A stretch of 64,000 nucleotides of DNA from Blasia pusilla (taxonomy: Eukaryota > Marchantiophyta > Marchantiopsida > Blasiales). This document shows positions 1 through 13,849 of the stretch, piece by piece. A model generated the notes under the pieces. That model did not search any database and had not been told where the DNA came from. It worked only from the letters and a program-made list of their open reading frames with translations. The stretch lies in the NCBI GenBank assembly GCA_050084515.1, contig CM114271.1:16058001-16122000 (forward strand), read 5' to 3'. Position numbers and translations under genes: made by a program. Positions within the stretch are counted from its first letter, which is position 1. The number at the start of each line of letters is the position of its first letter.

Positions 1-656
1 GGCTTCGCTGTATGAATCAGCACCGCATCTCGAACTCTCCTCCGTAGTTCTCGGTCCAGAACCCCATACCAATACTGGACTGAGTGCGCCTCAGTCACTC
101 CAAACGTAGCAATGATCAGCCTCCTCATGCATGTGAATGCCTCTCTCAGACTCTCACCCAGTCGTCGCTGAAAATCCTGTAGACTCTTCAACTTGTCAGT
201 GCGTACACCCTGGTAGCTCTTCCCCAACTGTCGGAAGAACTCCACTGAGGGGCTGAATCTGGGTGGCCCTCTACCACCAGAGGTCTCTGCCACATCGCCT
301 ATCTCAGTGCCCTCCTCTCCATCTAGTCTCCGGGCTGATGGTGTGGGTCTCTCTCCTCTCACAATCCCATCATATGCCTCGCGACCACTAGTGGACACAT
401 ACCCTAGAGCCCAATACATCCTCCAGGCATCAATCTCTACTGAATATAGTGATCGAAACTCCATGTAGTCATCCATCGGAGGACCCTCAAATCTTTGGAA
501 CAACCCCTTCCATGCCATGAAAGGGTTGAACCGTGTCGGGGTCCGTATCTCCTGGAAGTCGCACCATGTGTCGAACTCCTGGATAAAATCATCTAAGTCA
601 ATGGTGCCCACTGCACCCGAGAAACGACGCATGCGCCGATGGCCCATGTCGTCCAT
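1..656 (-). CDS. Retrotransposon gag polyprotein, Ty3/gypsy type (partial, runs off window)
   Basis: Minus-strand frame open from about 766 to the window edge; the first usable ATG is at 654-656, giving about 218 codons before the edge. Gag would form the particle that packages element RNA in the cytoplasm. Visible are a retro-gag-like helical region with LGESLREAFTCMRRLI and GVTEAHSVQYWYGVLDRELR (about 25-120) and an upstream acidic and aromatic segment containing DLDDFIQEFDTWCDFQEI (about 545-600). A TGA in the same frame lies upstream near 768-770. The pattern of a short basic/aromatic helical domain agrees with plant Ty3/gypsy gag. No zinc knuckle, protease or reverse transcriptase is inside the window; they would lie beyond position 1. 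Whether the element is intact cannot be judged. Confidence 0.6.
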   Translation of the reverse strand, partial: MDDMGHRRMRRFSGAVGTIDLDDFIQEFDTWCDFQEIRTPTRFNPFMAWKGLFQRFEGPPMDDYMEFRSLYSVEIDAWRMYWALGYVSTSGREAYDGIVRGERPTPSARRLDGEEGTEIGDVAETSGGRGPPRFSPSVEFFRQLGKSYQGVRTDKLKSLQDFQRRLGESLREAFTCMRRLIIATFGVTEAHSVQYWYGVLDRELRRRVRDAVLIHTAK

Positions 657-769
657 CTCCTGCCAAGTACTACTGTCTCTGTCTGTGATCTCGTCACCAG
701 ACCCAATGTCCAGTGATGACGATCCAGCCACGGATGGATGTCGAGGGAGCTTCTCACTGGTAACCCCTC

Positions 770-2240
770 AGTATCTCACTCCACTTCGTGTCACACCACT
801 ACTACTGCTCGCACTACCCCGTTCTTCCGAACCCTGGACGAACGCCGTGATGACAAACCCTGTCTCACCCGCTCAAGCACTCAGACTCACCGAGAGTCTC
901 CCACATGCCTCACTAGCTCACATATGCTAACATCAATCCCGTGATGATATACCCGGCCTCACGCACACTCAACATTCGGGCTCACCATGAGCCTCCCAAC
1001 TGACTCACCTAACCTAGCGACACTCTCTCGGGTCATACACTCGACCCCTACTCGGCAATCGCCGTATATCCACCAACATGCTATACATGAAAAGAATCTA
1101 AACTCGTCACCATCACTACCCCCACCTAGCATCGGCTACTACCCGATACCCAACACTCTCAATCACACCCGACAAGTGCGGGAAAAGGGACTCGAATGGG
1201 TAACCTGATCACGCCCTCCAACCTGCTGCACTGTCAACATGCACTCCTCCACATGAGATGACAATCTCCGCAACACAACACTCTCCTCAACCTACACGTT
1301 GATCCTCCCGTCAACAGATGCGGACAACCCGTCGGCATCATGCACACTGCCCCTCCATCGTCAACTCTCACAACGCCCTGTCGCGCCCCAAAACATCATG
1401 TCACGCCTGCTGTCCAACTATGTTAGTCATTCACCACGTCGACATCCTCCCTACCATCACGTTCCCCATGCGCCACCGCGTTTGCCGGACCGACCTCGTC
1501 CGTCCTACCACGTTCGCTACAACTGCACACGGACCGAAGGGCGCTCTATAGAGTCAGAACTCAGAGCCTTTATGGCTCTGAGTTTCTGGAACTCCAGAGA
1601 CCTCGGACCCCCCTGCCGTGCCTACCCACCCGCCATTCCCCCTACCCACCCGCTATTCCCCCTACCTATCCGCTACCCTGAGTCGGTCGGAGAGTTTTCT
1701 CCGGCATTCTTATAAATATCTGCCCTCTGGGTCGGATGTGGGAGCGATAATGCTGATGGATCGATATTTACCTCGCCACATCCATGTCCATGCTCCATGT
1801 TACTGCATGGGAGGCATGGGAATTTCCATGCCTATCATCCCCACATACCTGCATTCGATGTGTCACGAACGGGAGCCAATGCCTTGTTTGCCCGGTTAGT
1901 TAGGCATATAAGCACTTTGGGGCTCTAACAGGTCTGCGGATCCACCAATAAGGGTTTAGTACGATGAGGAAGTCGATCCACCACATCAAATATCTAACCA
2001 ATTACCTGACTTCAAACATAGACGGAGGAGATTGCCCCTTTGCAGTTTGTTGTGATCCGACAATACACATGACAAGACAGAATGCTTACCAACGTTGAGT
2101 CCTTTGTACACTCCCATTATACGACGTTAATGTCATAATGCCTTCCAGTGATGGTCGTATTGGAACATTGCAATTTCCGGCTTGTGTAGGTTTAGGGTTT
2201 AGTTTCACATGTTAGCCCGTGTGTTAGTTCGTGTGTTAGC
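770..2240. other. Non-coding flank of the gag element, C-rich with short repeats
   Basis: No convincing gene. It is C-rich up to about 1700 and may be leader or LTR of the minus-strand gag element, but no primer-binding site or TG..CA ends were recognised. At 1621-1680 there are three copies of a 20-bp unit beginning CCTACC. Around 2205-2255 a GTGTTAG-containing unit repeats about four times. Confidence 0.45.
1555..1588. repeat. Imperfect hairpin, 14-bp stem
   Basis: Arms 1555-1568 (CAGAACTCAGAGCC) and 1574-1588 (GGCTCTGAGTTTCTG) pair with one bulged T around a 5-nt loop. It lies next to a CTATAGAG palindrome in the presumed flank of the gag element, so it could be an LTR or leader structure. 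Function unknown. Confidence 0.55.
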
Positions 2241-2937
2241 CGGTGTGTTAGTCCCTTCCAGTGAGGCGGTCGTGTGTTAATCCCTTGCGGTGAGGCGAGC
2301 TCTGGTCGTGTTGGAATAGCAATCGAGTATCCATCCACATTCGGATGACGAATCTTCTGAACTGAAATTGCTCCGCGTAGTAAGAATTTTCACGAACTTT
2401 CATTTCCAAAGGGGTAGGAGTTCGATTGGAGCTGTTGAAGACACACTTCTCCGGGTACAATTTTACGGAGGGATTTGTATTGTGTGGCGTTGGTGCGACC
2501 GTGTTTGGTCCCTTTGCTTCTAGAGGAGGTAATTTATTGTCCGTCCCTACCTTTTCCAAGAAATCCGTCTGTTTCAATTGAGTGAATGGCTACTCAGGTG
2601 CGTATATTCCTTCAGTTCTTCACTACAATCATATTTTCCCTTTTGTCGTAGGTTCTTAGCAAGGGGCAGTGGCTTTCTTATTCGAATGTACTTGTTTATT
2701 GTGACTCTTTATTGTTTAATATTTGCCTCGTGACTTTTTACTGTTTACTGTTTTCCTTATGACTTTTTGTTGGGTCATTCCCATAATGCCTTCTATTACT
2801 GCCCCATAATGCCTTCTCTTATCGCTCACAGCAAAGATACTTATAGATCTAAGAGATTTCCCTCATTGATGCAAATCATTCTATGTGAGCCGAAGGATGA
2901 TTTTTTTTCTCCAAGCCGAGAAGAAAGATCTTAATTC

Positions 2938-4501
<1,564 letters not shown>

Positions 4502-4530
4502 TCACAAGTAAATAAAATTTTTGTTTTGTT

Positions 4531-7140
4531 TTGAATTCAATGTGTCTCAAGAGTGATCTCTCCATGGCTACTTCAAATCCATATATGTCTCGAGTTGTGT
4601 GTGGTGTTGCTTTGGGGGAGAACACATATTGGAGATATTTGCATGATGGCATCAAGTGGATTTGCTTGGTTTGTAACCGCATGTTCTCTGCCAAAAGCAA
4701 GACAAAGTGTAACCAACACTTGATTAAAAAGCATCCAAGCCTTGAACAATGCTACTTAGTTCCATTGGAACATGCGGGTAGGCCTCCTATTGACCCTAGA
4801 AAGGGCCGTAAGAGGCAGATTAGTGATTCCCAAAGAGAGAAAGAGAAGTTGAAGAAATCTGGTGATGCAACTAAGCGAGAGGAAAAAATGAGAAGGGAGA
4901 AATTATATCGATTGCGCCAATTTCATTCAGAAAGATGGTTAGCAATTAAGGACCGTCCTAAGATCCCTCACTTGGGAAAGAAGCCACCCTTGTTAGCTTT
5001 GATGGAGTGTAATCTCCAACATTGCTTTGATAATTGGGACGAGCTCTTAAATAGCAATAAGTATGGGCATTGTCTTGTCAAAGTTCGTGAGTGTCAAACA
5101 AGCAATGGCATGATGGAGATGGTTGTGTTGGGATGCTTGGCTGCCATTGAGAAAGCAAGTGAGCCAACGTCTACAGACTTGATTGGGAGGGGCAAGCAAT
5201 ATTTTTTGCACCTTCACTTGGTGAAGAAACTATGGGGGGTGGTGGAGAAAAAAGGGGGTGTGCACTTGGATTTGCTTCCTTCATAATATTCTTATGAGAG
5301 AGATCAGCAAGTGAGGGAGACAATTGCTTGGATAGCGAGGAAGAAGCAAAACTTGATGGGATGACTAGAGAGAGATCAGAAAAAATACTCAAATTTCATG
5401 GCAAAGCAACAATATCAGGAATGGTTGGAGAAGAGGAATCTAGAGAAAGTGAAGGAGGTTTGTGAGGAAAGGGCATGTAGGTATGTGCCCAAAGAGAAGA
5501 TAGATGTAGACCTTCAATGGTCTAGGAAGAGTGGCAATCAATCTGGAGTTGGAGGTAGCTCCAATAACTCCTCTACCTCGTCCACTTCAACTTCAGATAA
5601 CTCTCAACACATCAGTGACTTTGAAGTTTTGCGCCCACGGAGGTCTTCTAGGGTAGTCGTTGATTGTGTTACACTGAGGAGTCCCATTGTGCTTGAGGAG
5701 GTGGGAGAGGACCATGATGTCCATATTGATGTTGAGGAGCCGAGACGAAGAGTGACGTGGACCAGATCCATGGGAGGAACCATTGCATCCGAGGAGACGT
5801 TACCCCAAGTCTTCAAAAGGCTCAAGAAGAGAGTAAGGCATGAGGTTAGTAGAAACTCCCCCAAAATGCCTACAAAGATCCCTACTTCATTGGAGGTACA
5901 TGAAGATCATGTAGGAGACCCATCAGTGGAACCTACAGTTTGCGTCATGGAAGGCATTCCATCAACTATAAGCACAGATCCTCACACTGATGTGTGTGGG
6001 GTTACAATAGAGAGTGCTGATACCTCACCACAAAGGAAAAATCGAGATTTGAGTTCTTTCAACAATAGTTCATGTCATGGAGATAGAGATTTTGTTGGCG
6101 GAAGTCCTATCTCACACACAGGGGTTATTCAAACTCCTATCTCAACCATCTCCATACAAGGTGGTTTGGATCCCATTAATGTAGGAAATTTGGATGTTGG
6201 GACCATCCCTATGGCAGTGGAGGTTTCCTCTGAAGGTACACCATCTGAAGAACTCCCATGTATTCCACCCACTAATGAACTTGTTGGAGATGACTGTCAA
6301 AATTTGGAAGGCATTCTGACAAATGGATCCCCAATAGGCAGCTTGAAAGAGGATAGTGCAAAGCTCTTGGATCACTTGGGAGAGACAACTTATGTTGTTG
6401 AACTTTGTGACATAGATGTTGGTACATCTGAGTCTTTACATTTTGTGGATTCATTGTGTGAAATTGTGGATAGTGTAAACCATCATATCACGAAGATTCC
6501 TCTTGAGCATGGTTTTATTACACCAGTGAATACACATTCGGATTCTCTTAAGAATTCCAGTATAATAGGTGAGGATTGTGATCCTTATATTGATTGTGTG
6601 AGAGAGGGACCTTCTTCTCATAACCTTCTTGCTTTGAAAAAGAACCTGTTGAAAGTTGCATCCTCATATGGAGCGAGGAAGAGAAATGTCTCAGTGCACG
6701 AAGAAGTGGATGATTCTACAAGAGGGGGGGTTTCAACTCAAGTGGAAGATATAGATCCCATATCTGACACCCAGATATTAAGGGATCTAAATAAGGTTAA
6801 TGATGAATGGGCCATACCTCCATCTGTAACCCAAGTAGCAGATGCAGTAGAATACGAGAAGATGGAGGATGAGCTACCAAGTGCATCCTAACTCCATGTT
6901 ACTCAGGTCATGGCTGAGACAAACACAAAACTTCTTATGGATGAAAGTTTGAAAAGGTCTAAGAGCACCCAACGACATACTGGATTATCTCCCACCATGG
7001 AGGAGAGTAGAGATCAAGGCAAGTCAAGATCTGAAGTTCTTGAAGACATGTTGGCTACCCCCTTCCCCCCCACTCGGCGAGCAAAGAAGAAAAATAAATA
7101 TGGACAATCAAATGCAGGGCAGAAACGGAGAAGACATTGA
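4531..7140 (+). pseudogene. Long frame with BED-like zinc finger, three in-frame stops
   Basis: About 870 codons lie in one frame from the ATG at 4531 to 7140, interrupted by TAA (5284-5286), TGA (5362-5364) and TAA (6889-6891). The pieces between stops (251, 497 and 76 codons) look like parts of one protein. Residues about 30-75 form a BED/C2H2-like finger: WICLVCNRMF followed by HLIKKH, i.e. C-x2-C..H-x4-H. Next come a highly charged segment (KLKKSGDATKREEKMRREK) and a long Ser/Thr/Asp-rich, probably disordered region with little motif structure, ending in a basic tail (RRAKKKNKYGQ) that could be a nuclear signal. BED fingers are common in domesticated and active transposases, but no hAT catalytic region is visible. 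The function is unknown. Readthrough or short introns around the stops cannot be excluded. Confidence 0.45.
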
Positions 7141-8177
7141 GGTACCATTTGATTCAGTTTTTTCAGCTCTTTCAATCATTTAGCGTTTTAAGTTTATTCC
7201 TATTGTGGATATTATATATGAAATTGGCAGAGCTAGTTATACAAAATTTAAAGATGATGAATGGATGTGGTTTTGTGTTCTCAAGTGGAGGTGGATTGTT
7301 GGTTGAGGAGCCACATTTGAATTGTTTTTCTTGTAGTATAAAAAGTTATCATAGAAGATAGCTTGCAGATGTAGCCATCAGAGAAATGAATGAGGTTGTT
7401 TTCTCAAGAAGAACTTTGCTGTTTGGACATCCAATATGTTCAAAAGAATAACCAGTTCATGATTTTGGCCACAAGGATAGACTATAAATATGTTTTCTTT
7501 TTCCCTTTTAGATATGGCGGCTTAGTGTAGTCTCTTTTCCTCTTGACAACTTTAGAGTTTGGGCCTACTTTCAGAAGTTGAAAAAAAAAATCTTCCTGTT
7601 GTTTCTCATGTGGTCCAAATCGCTATACGTTGTGGAAGACACTCATATTGGTGAATACCATAGAGAAGATATGCTTTAAGAGGTTCCTTTATAGGGAAAT
7701 GTTCACCTACATATTCTTTTGGGCAACTTTCTTCTCGCTATACACCTATATGTGTGAACAAGTGTCTATGTTTTCATATGTGGCATATGAATACTTGTTA
7801 TAAGTATTTGACAAAGTTTGCACATCTCCAAAGCAAAGACATGAGTGCATGATATATCAATTCATGATATACTTACTTGGCTTTGGTACACAACATTATA
7901 AGTGCAAAGACATTTTACTTTGAATATTAGTACTCAATGAACATAAGAAGAATAGCATGTTCCCTTGTATTGCTCAACCACGGTTGATGGAAGGTATTCC
8001 ACACTTTATTTTGAGTAGATGTGACACCAATAAGTCTTCCTTTCATGACCTCTTCCATTATTTCAGTAAGATATTCAGGAAATCCTTTCATTTCTTCTTG
8101 CTGTGTCTTCATTTTTACTAGACAATATAACACAATGTGTTCTTAAATAAATGGAGATTTCCCTTTGTATGCATATT
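7141..8177. other. AT-rich spacer without recognisable gene
   Basis: Only short shadow frames are present. The region separates the zinc-finger frame from the 220-bp tandem repeats. No RNA gene or element end was recognised. Confidence 0.5.
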
Positions 8178-8840
8178 GGAAGGCATTCTGGAATTCTATC
8201 ACCTACAAAGAGGGAAATTATGACTTAAGTTCTACCATGTGTTTAGTGTGGATGGTGTGTTGCTTTGATCCTTTCTTCCTCCTTCTGTTGGATTTAGAAT
8301 TATCTCTGTCATAATATAACTTGCTATTGGGAAATACTCACTTTCCGTAATTTTATTCTCTTACCATGTTAATCACTGTGGCCTTTGTGTCCATTACGGA
8401 AGGCATTCTAGCAAATAGTAAACTTCCAAACATTACACAATGACTTAAGTTCTATCATGTGTTTAGTGTGGATGGTGTGTTGCTTTGATCCTTTCTTCCT
8501 CCTTCTGTTGGATTTAGAATTATCTCTGTCATAATATAACTTGCTATTGGGAAGTGCTCACTTTTCATAATTTTATTCTCTTATCATGTTAATCACTGTG
8601 GCCTCTGTGTCCATTACGGAAGGCATTCTAGCAAACAGTAAACTTCCAAACATTAAACAATGACTTAAGTTCTACCACATGTTTAGTATGTATGATATGT
8701 TGCTTTGATCCTTTCTTCCTTCTTCTGTTGGATTCAGAATTATCTCTATCATGATATAACTTGCTATTGGGAAATGCTCACTTTCCATAATTTTTTCTCT
8801 TACGGTGTTAATCATTTTGGCCCATGATCAATTACTTTGC
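8178..8840. repeat. 220-bp tandem repeat, three copies
   Basis: The phrase TGACTTAAGTTCT starts at 8221, 8441 and 8661 (period exactly 220). The word GGAAGGCATTCT occurs in phase at 8178, 8398 and 8618. Copies two and three are nearly identical to the first over most of the unit; the last copy ends at the splice-acceptor-like TTTGCAG just before the MULE-1 reading frame. The array may be a subterminal or promoter repeat of MULE-1, or simply neighbouring DNA. Confidence 0.9.
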
Positions 8841-8842
8841 AG

Positions 8843-11800
8843 GATAACATGGACATAAATATATCTCCCAACCCTCTATTGGAACCTCCTGATCGGATGG
8901 ACCATATACATGTGCATCAAAGTGCTTTAACCAAAAGAGTCTTGGCCATGCGGAGGATACAAATTGGACTTGCCGACAGGACCAATATCAGCATTGCGCT
9001 TACACTAGGATATTCACAATATTGCGTTTATTCCTTGGGAAAGACTGCAAGATTTCATTGAAGGCGAGGGTGATGGAGATGGGATGAATGCCACGAATTT
9101 CTGGAAAGGAACGTCAAGATGTTTGAAAGATGCAGGAGAGATCGAACAAGTGGATCCATCATACATTTTTTATTTCTGTGCTTATGGCCCGCAAGACTAC
9201 CGACATAAAAAACAACTAGCCATAAATATGTAAATATAGTAAACTCTCTATATTCTTTTTTTTTTCTCTTCTCATGTCATGGTTTGATTGTAAGTTATAT
9301 TTCTTCTCGTGTCTTTCTCATTAAACTAATCTTAATTCTTGTATAATTTAGTTCATAATCCTCATCTCCCAAAAGACATGTCAAAATGCCTTCCATATGT
9401 TGCATGTAGAATTTTAAAACATGTGGTAACAGCCCATTGAATAACTTTTAACATTGGACATACCACTGGATCTTACAGGTAAAAAATTCCTAAGACTGGT
9501 GCTGGAAGTAGGCCACGTGGCCAGAAGATCATTCGAGGGGAAAGTTTGAAACGTGGATGTCAATGTCGCTTTTCTGTTTCAGAGTTGAGGGATCCTGTTC
9601 ATGGTGCAAAGATTGTTTACAAGCACAGGCTACATATCGACAAGGAAGGGAAGCCATGTCACGGTTCACACAATCCGACATGCCAGGACACGCCAAAGAT
9701 GAATGCCCCAAGAATATCATACAATCTGAGATTGTATATTAAAGAGAGGCTTCGTCTTGGGGTGAAGCCCCACCAGATTTTGTCGGAGCATGGTATCACA
9801 TTGAAGATGCGATCTGAGATGGATCCAAATTTTGAAGAAAGCATGAAGAGAGATGAATTCTTGCGAATGCATAATATCCTCAATGTGAAGAAAGAGCTAA
9901 ATATGGAGACCTTTCAATATTGTATGGGTGAAAATGAATCATTGAGACATTTTGTCACCCTTTATCCGGACAAGGTGTTCTTTTATGAACCATATATAGA
10001 GAGTGCGAGGCCCTTCATCTTAGGCTTCCAAAGCCAATGGCAATTGCAAACATTGGTCAAGCTTGGACACAATAGTGTATTAAGTATGGACAGTACATTT
10101 GGAACGAATCGAAGCAAGGTAAGTTCACTACATGTTATCATGGTGTTTTGAAAAAAAATGTGCATCACTTATTGGTTAAGCAAAGTCTCAAACATTGTGG
10201 TAATGGTTTGTTGGGTGTGTGGATTGTATGAGTGCAGTTCCCATTATACACTATTTTGGTATTTGATGAGCATCATACCGGGATACCAGTGGCATGGGTT
10301 TTGACAAGTAGCTCAAAAGAGGTACATTTGGTTAGGTGGATGAAGGCAATGGTCGGGAAATGTAAGACAATCCAATGAATTGGGAGCCAAATGCAGTCAT
10401 TGTGGATGATGCAAATGCAGAGAAAAATGCCTTGAGGTTTGTCCATCCACTTCCTATCCATATTGTATCTTGTTATAAATAAGCAACTGAATTCTACTAT
10501 TTTGACCACATTTACAATTTTGGCATCCACCATGCAGAAATGGAAGGCATTATAGCCATGCAAATTCAATGACGTTATCTATTTTTCATTCCATGTAGAG
10601 AGACATTTGGAGGTGTAAACATCATTTTGTGCCTTTGGCATGTACGACACGATTGGTTGAAGCAATTGAAGCGCAAGGTCCACCGCCCCATTTTAAGAGC
10701 ACAAATGTCATGACGTCTTGGAGAAATAATGTATGTCAATCGTTGTGGTATCTACACGAGAGGTGATGTCTTATATGATGCAAGAAATGCCTTGCAACAG
10801 TTCTATGCAGACTTCAGCAGAGAATTTGCTTTTGTGAATTACGTCCAGACTTATTGGGAGCCCAAACTAGGCAAGTTCATTGAACCTCTCATGTCTCTTG
10901 GATTTTCCCACCACTGGATCTTTAGGTTATGTAATTTACATTAAATATGTGGTGACTCTTGCTGGTTTTTTCTGCAGAAAAGTGGGTTAGAGCAGCTAGG
11001 GACTACCCTCATGCAAACCAAGACACGAATGCTGCTATTGAAGCTTATCAAGGAAGCATGAAAGCAGTACTAAATGATGATAACAAGAGTTTGGCTCGAA
11101 GAAGCGGTGACTACCTTGTGTGGAAGCTCCTCGAGTCCATTGAAGCATGTTATTTCCATATACAACTCTTAAAAAAGAAAGGCTTTGTGCAAAATGCAAC
11201 ACAGGAGCAATATATCAACAATGCAGTTCTAAAAGGAAAAGCTATCGCGGCCAGTGACGTTGTACTCACTCAAACGAGGGATAATATACGCATGGCACGA
11301 GTAAAGAGCCAGACAGTTTTCAATAAGTGGTATGAAGTCTTCAATTATGACACTGAGTGGGGACATTGTGAGTGTCCATGGTCTCTTAAGGGTAATATTT
11401 GTAAGCATATGGTAAGTTTCACTTGATGATTATTCCATGAAGTAATATCCTTTGCTCTTTAATGGTTCAGAAGAAAATATGAATTATGAAGTAGAAACCG
11501 ACTGAATGTGGAAGTGGAAAATAGATTGCTGCTTTGTTGCATGAAAGCTTTGATGGGGCCGATTTGGTGAGGGTATTAGGAACAAGATTGGGTACGACAC
11601 AAGGAGGAATATGCCATCTACAAATGGTGAGGATCGAATCAGACACTACCTTACGTCCATCATTGGCAAACACCTTGGATCTCAATGAATTACCAGCAAC
11701 AGAAGCAGGTATCTTCTCATGTCAATGAATTCATACTTAGATATTTCCTTGTTGTTGAGGTGTCTTATTTGTTTATCACATATCCTTTTTTAAGTTATGG

Positions 11801-12276
11801 CTACTATGTGGTATGTTTCAGAAGGCATTCTAGATGAAGATAGCACCATATTTTCTTCATATATGGAAGATGGATATATGGGCACGCTTCCGCACCATCC
11901 ACCAATTGCGGAAAGATCTCCATCGATGTTAATGGGAATACAAGAGAGTTCTAATAGAATTCTTCCAAGTCCATCTCCCTCTATGGAGCAGATGGTCATT
12001 ACTATGGACAAGTTATACAGTGAACTACGCACTAATTGTGGAGGAAACCTGCAATTTTTTACATTAGTATGTAAGATGTTGAGAGAAACCAATGGTAGAA
12101 TAGAGACAGCAAAAGTGACTCTCAACAATGGCTTAACACTGCAACTAGGAAATCCGTTTCAGATTTACAGAGATGGATTCATCAATAACAACTACATCAA
12201 ACGAGTGAAGTCTAGCGTTGAACGATGGTCACAACCTTCTAGAAGAAGTACCCAAATTGCAAGTAGAAGTTCTTAA
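8843..12276 (+). pseudogene. MULE-1: Mutator-like transposase with SWIM zinc finger (decayed)
   Basis: Spliced-looking pieces run 8843-9060, 9034-9230, 9481-10120, 10241-10440, about 10600-10910, 10977-11410, 11520-11720 and 11797-12276. MULE transposases cut and paste DNA in the nucleus. An N-terminal FLYWCH/FAR1-like region (KRGCQCRFSVSEL) precedes the catalytic core: Asp in SMDSTFG (10089-10091), Asp in VIVDDANAEKNALR (10405-10410) beside ILCLWHVRHDWLKQL, and Glu in DTNAAIEAYQG (11040-11042). A SWIM finger C-E-C..C-K-H lies at 11367-11408. The C-terminal extension has LVRVLGTRLGTTQGGI, also seen in MULE-2. Damage includes a frame break at 10377, a TGA at 10711-10713 and an N-terminal frame change near 9034-9060. 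The family call is firm; exon limits are approximate and terminal inverted repeats were not found. Confidence 0.8.
11367..11408 (+). other. SWIM zinc-finger coding segment of MULE-1
   Basis: Encodes C-E-C-P-W-S-L-K-G-N-I-C-K-H, the CxCx(n)CxH metal-binding pattern typical of plant MULE and FAR1-type proteins. The four ligands are intact. The next bases (GTAAGT after the His-Met codons) look like a splice donor. Confidence 0.8.
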
Positions 12277-12712
12277 ATAGATGAGGTCAATAGTTCCTTT
12301 TTGCCATGTTTTCCAAAGCCAAAACCCAAGAAGAGAAATTTGGGTCCACAAGAGGAACTAGACAGAGATGCTGCTATATTCCAGAAAAATAATTCAGAAA
12401 ATAGAGGTATGAATGTCCATATATGAATGAACTTTATTTTCAGATCTCACCGTATACAGTATGTTTTTGGTGATATCATTGGAGATTTTGAATAAGGATG
12501 CAATCCTTCATCCTCCAATACATTTTGATCAATGCAAAATCCTTGATACAGTTTCTACCATGTGGTATGGTGTTTATTAATATTTCATTGATTGTGATTC
12601 TATCAAAAGACCATGGATTCCCGTTAGACTTGCGTTCATTGAAAAAATGAACAACTCTTTAACTCTGAGTACTAGCTTCCATGTGTGGTAATGAATAAAC
12701 ATACCAGAATGC

Positions 12713-13808
12713 TTGCCACAAATACAATCGGAAGGCATTCTATCACACTACTATGCGACCCCAAGTGTCAACTTGTGCGCGCGCCTGCGCGACGCCCTAG
12801 TGTTTCTTCCCTTCAGACCTGAACTATGTTTCCAAACTTTTAGGAGCCGCCGCGGACCCCTCTATGCCCACATGGATGTGATTCAGGATTGTAGGATGCA
12901 CATAATGAGGCAAGTCATTATGGTTGGATTCTATGGCGTTTAAGAAGTGTGCGCGAGAATGATAGAGAGATTTCTTACCACTGACTATCGAAATTGTGAA
13001 AGCAATCTCATTCTTAAATGTTTCCTTGTGGGCATTGCAATACAGGGATTTGCATATGACAGCAAGAGAGTTTGTTTAGAGGGCACCTACAATCTGGAGA
13101 AGTGGCTATTCGGTGGCATCACAACTATGCATCAAGAGCCATCGAGAGTATTCAGTCTTCTAAGATTTTATGCCCATGGAAAGTTCAGATGTTGGAAGGA
13201 AGAGAAGCCGAAAAGAAAGCTTGGAATTTCGGAAGAGAACTCCACGGGATGTAAGCCACAAAGAAGGCGAAACAAGTGTGATATCGGTCAAAGGGAGTGG
13301 GAAACACTCGCGAAGGTCCAAGGATAGTAGTTCCAAATGTCCATTGTATGCAACAGGTGCATCTTTGTTGGACATGAATAAGCACTTTGGCGAGACTGTC
13401 ATCAAGGTTTTTATGGGCCGTGTAGGGAAGGGTACAACCAATTCTGAGCAGAAAATGTTGGCTAAGTTTTTGGCTTTATCAAATAGCTTGAAAGCAATCT
13501 CAAATGTTTGCAATAGTATGGATTCAATCGTGAATGAATTGCAGACCTCATTCAACACGCTGCAGGTTCTTCTCCATCAACTTCAAAGTATGCCTCTTGA
13601 GGAAAATTTTCATGGCTTTCCTGAGGTTGTACAAAAATTTGTTTGCAAAGGACATTCCATGATGGAACAGATGGACGTTTTAGGATTGATGGTAGCGAAA
13701 AACGATGTTTTGCGGTATTTAGATGATAACAGGAGTGCATGGGAATTCTTGCACGCTCAAATCACATTGGATCTTTTGCCAAAAAAGTTGAGGGAGCTTA
13801 TCCATTGA
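12713..13808 (+). pseudogene. Unrecognised protein frame downstream of MULE-1 (broken)
   Basis: Frame 12713-13327 has one internal TAA at 12941-12943. A second frame (13170-13808, 212 codons) overlaps it and looks the more protein-like: a basic Ser/Arg-rich start (KHSRRSKDSSSK) and then a mainly helical region without Pro or Gly breaks. No known motif was recognised. The two frames may be exons of one gene separated by a frameshift, possibly cargo or a second gene of the MULE. An imperfect inverted pair AGAATGCTTGCC / GGAAGGCATTCT lies at its beginning (12712-12741). Confidence 0.3.
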
Positions 13809-13849
13809 AACTCTTCATTCAAATATAAAGGAAGACATGAGAGTTAAGT

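Noticed and set aside
2185-2205. Telomere-like TTTAGGGTTTAG
   Set aside because: Barely two units at one place (and one near 21303); no array, so not telomeric DNA.
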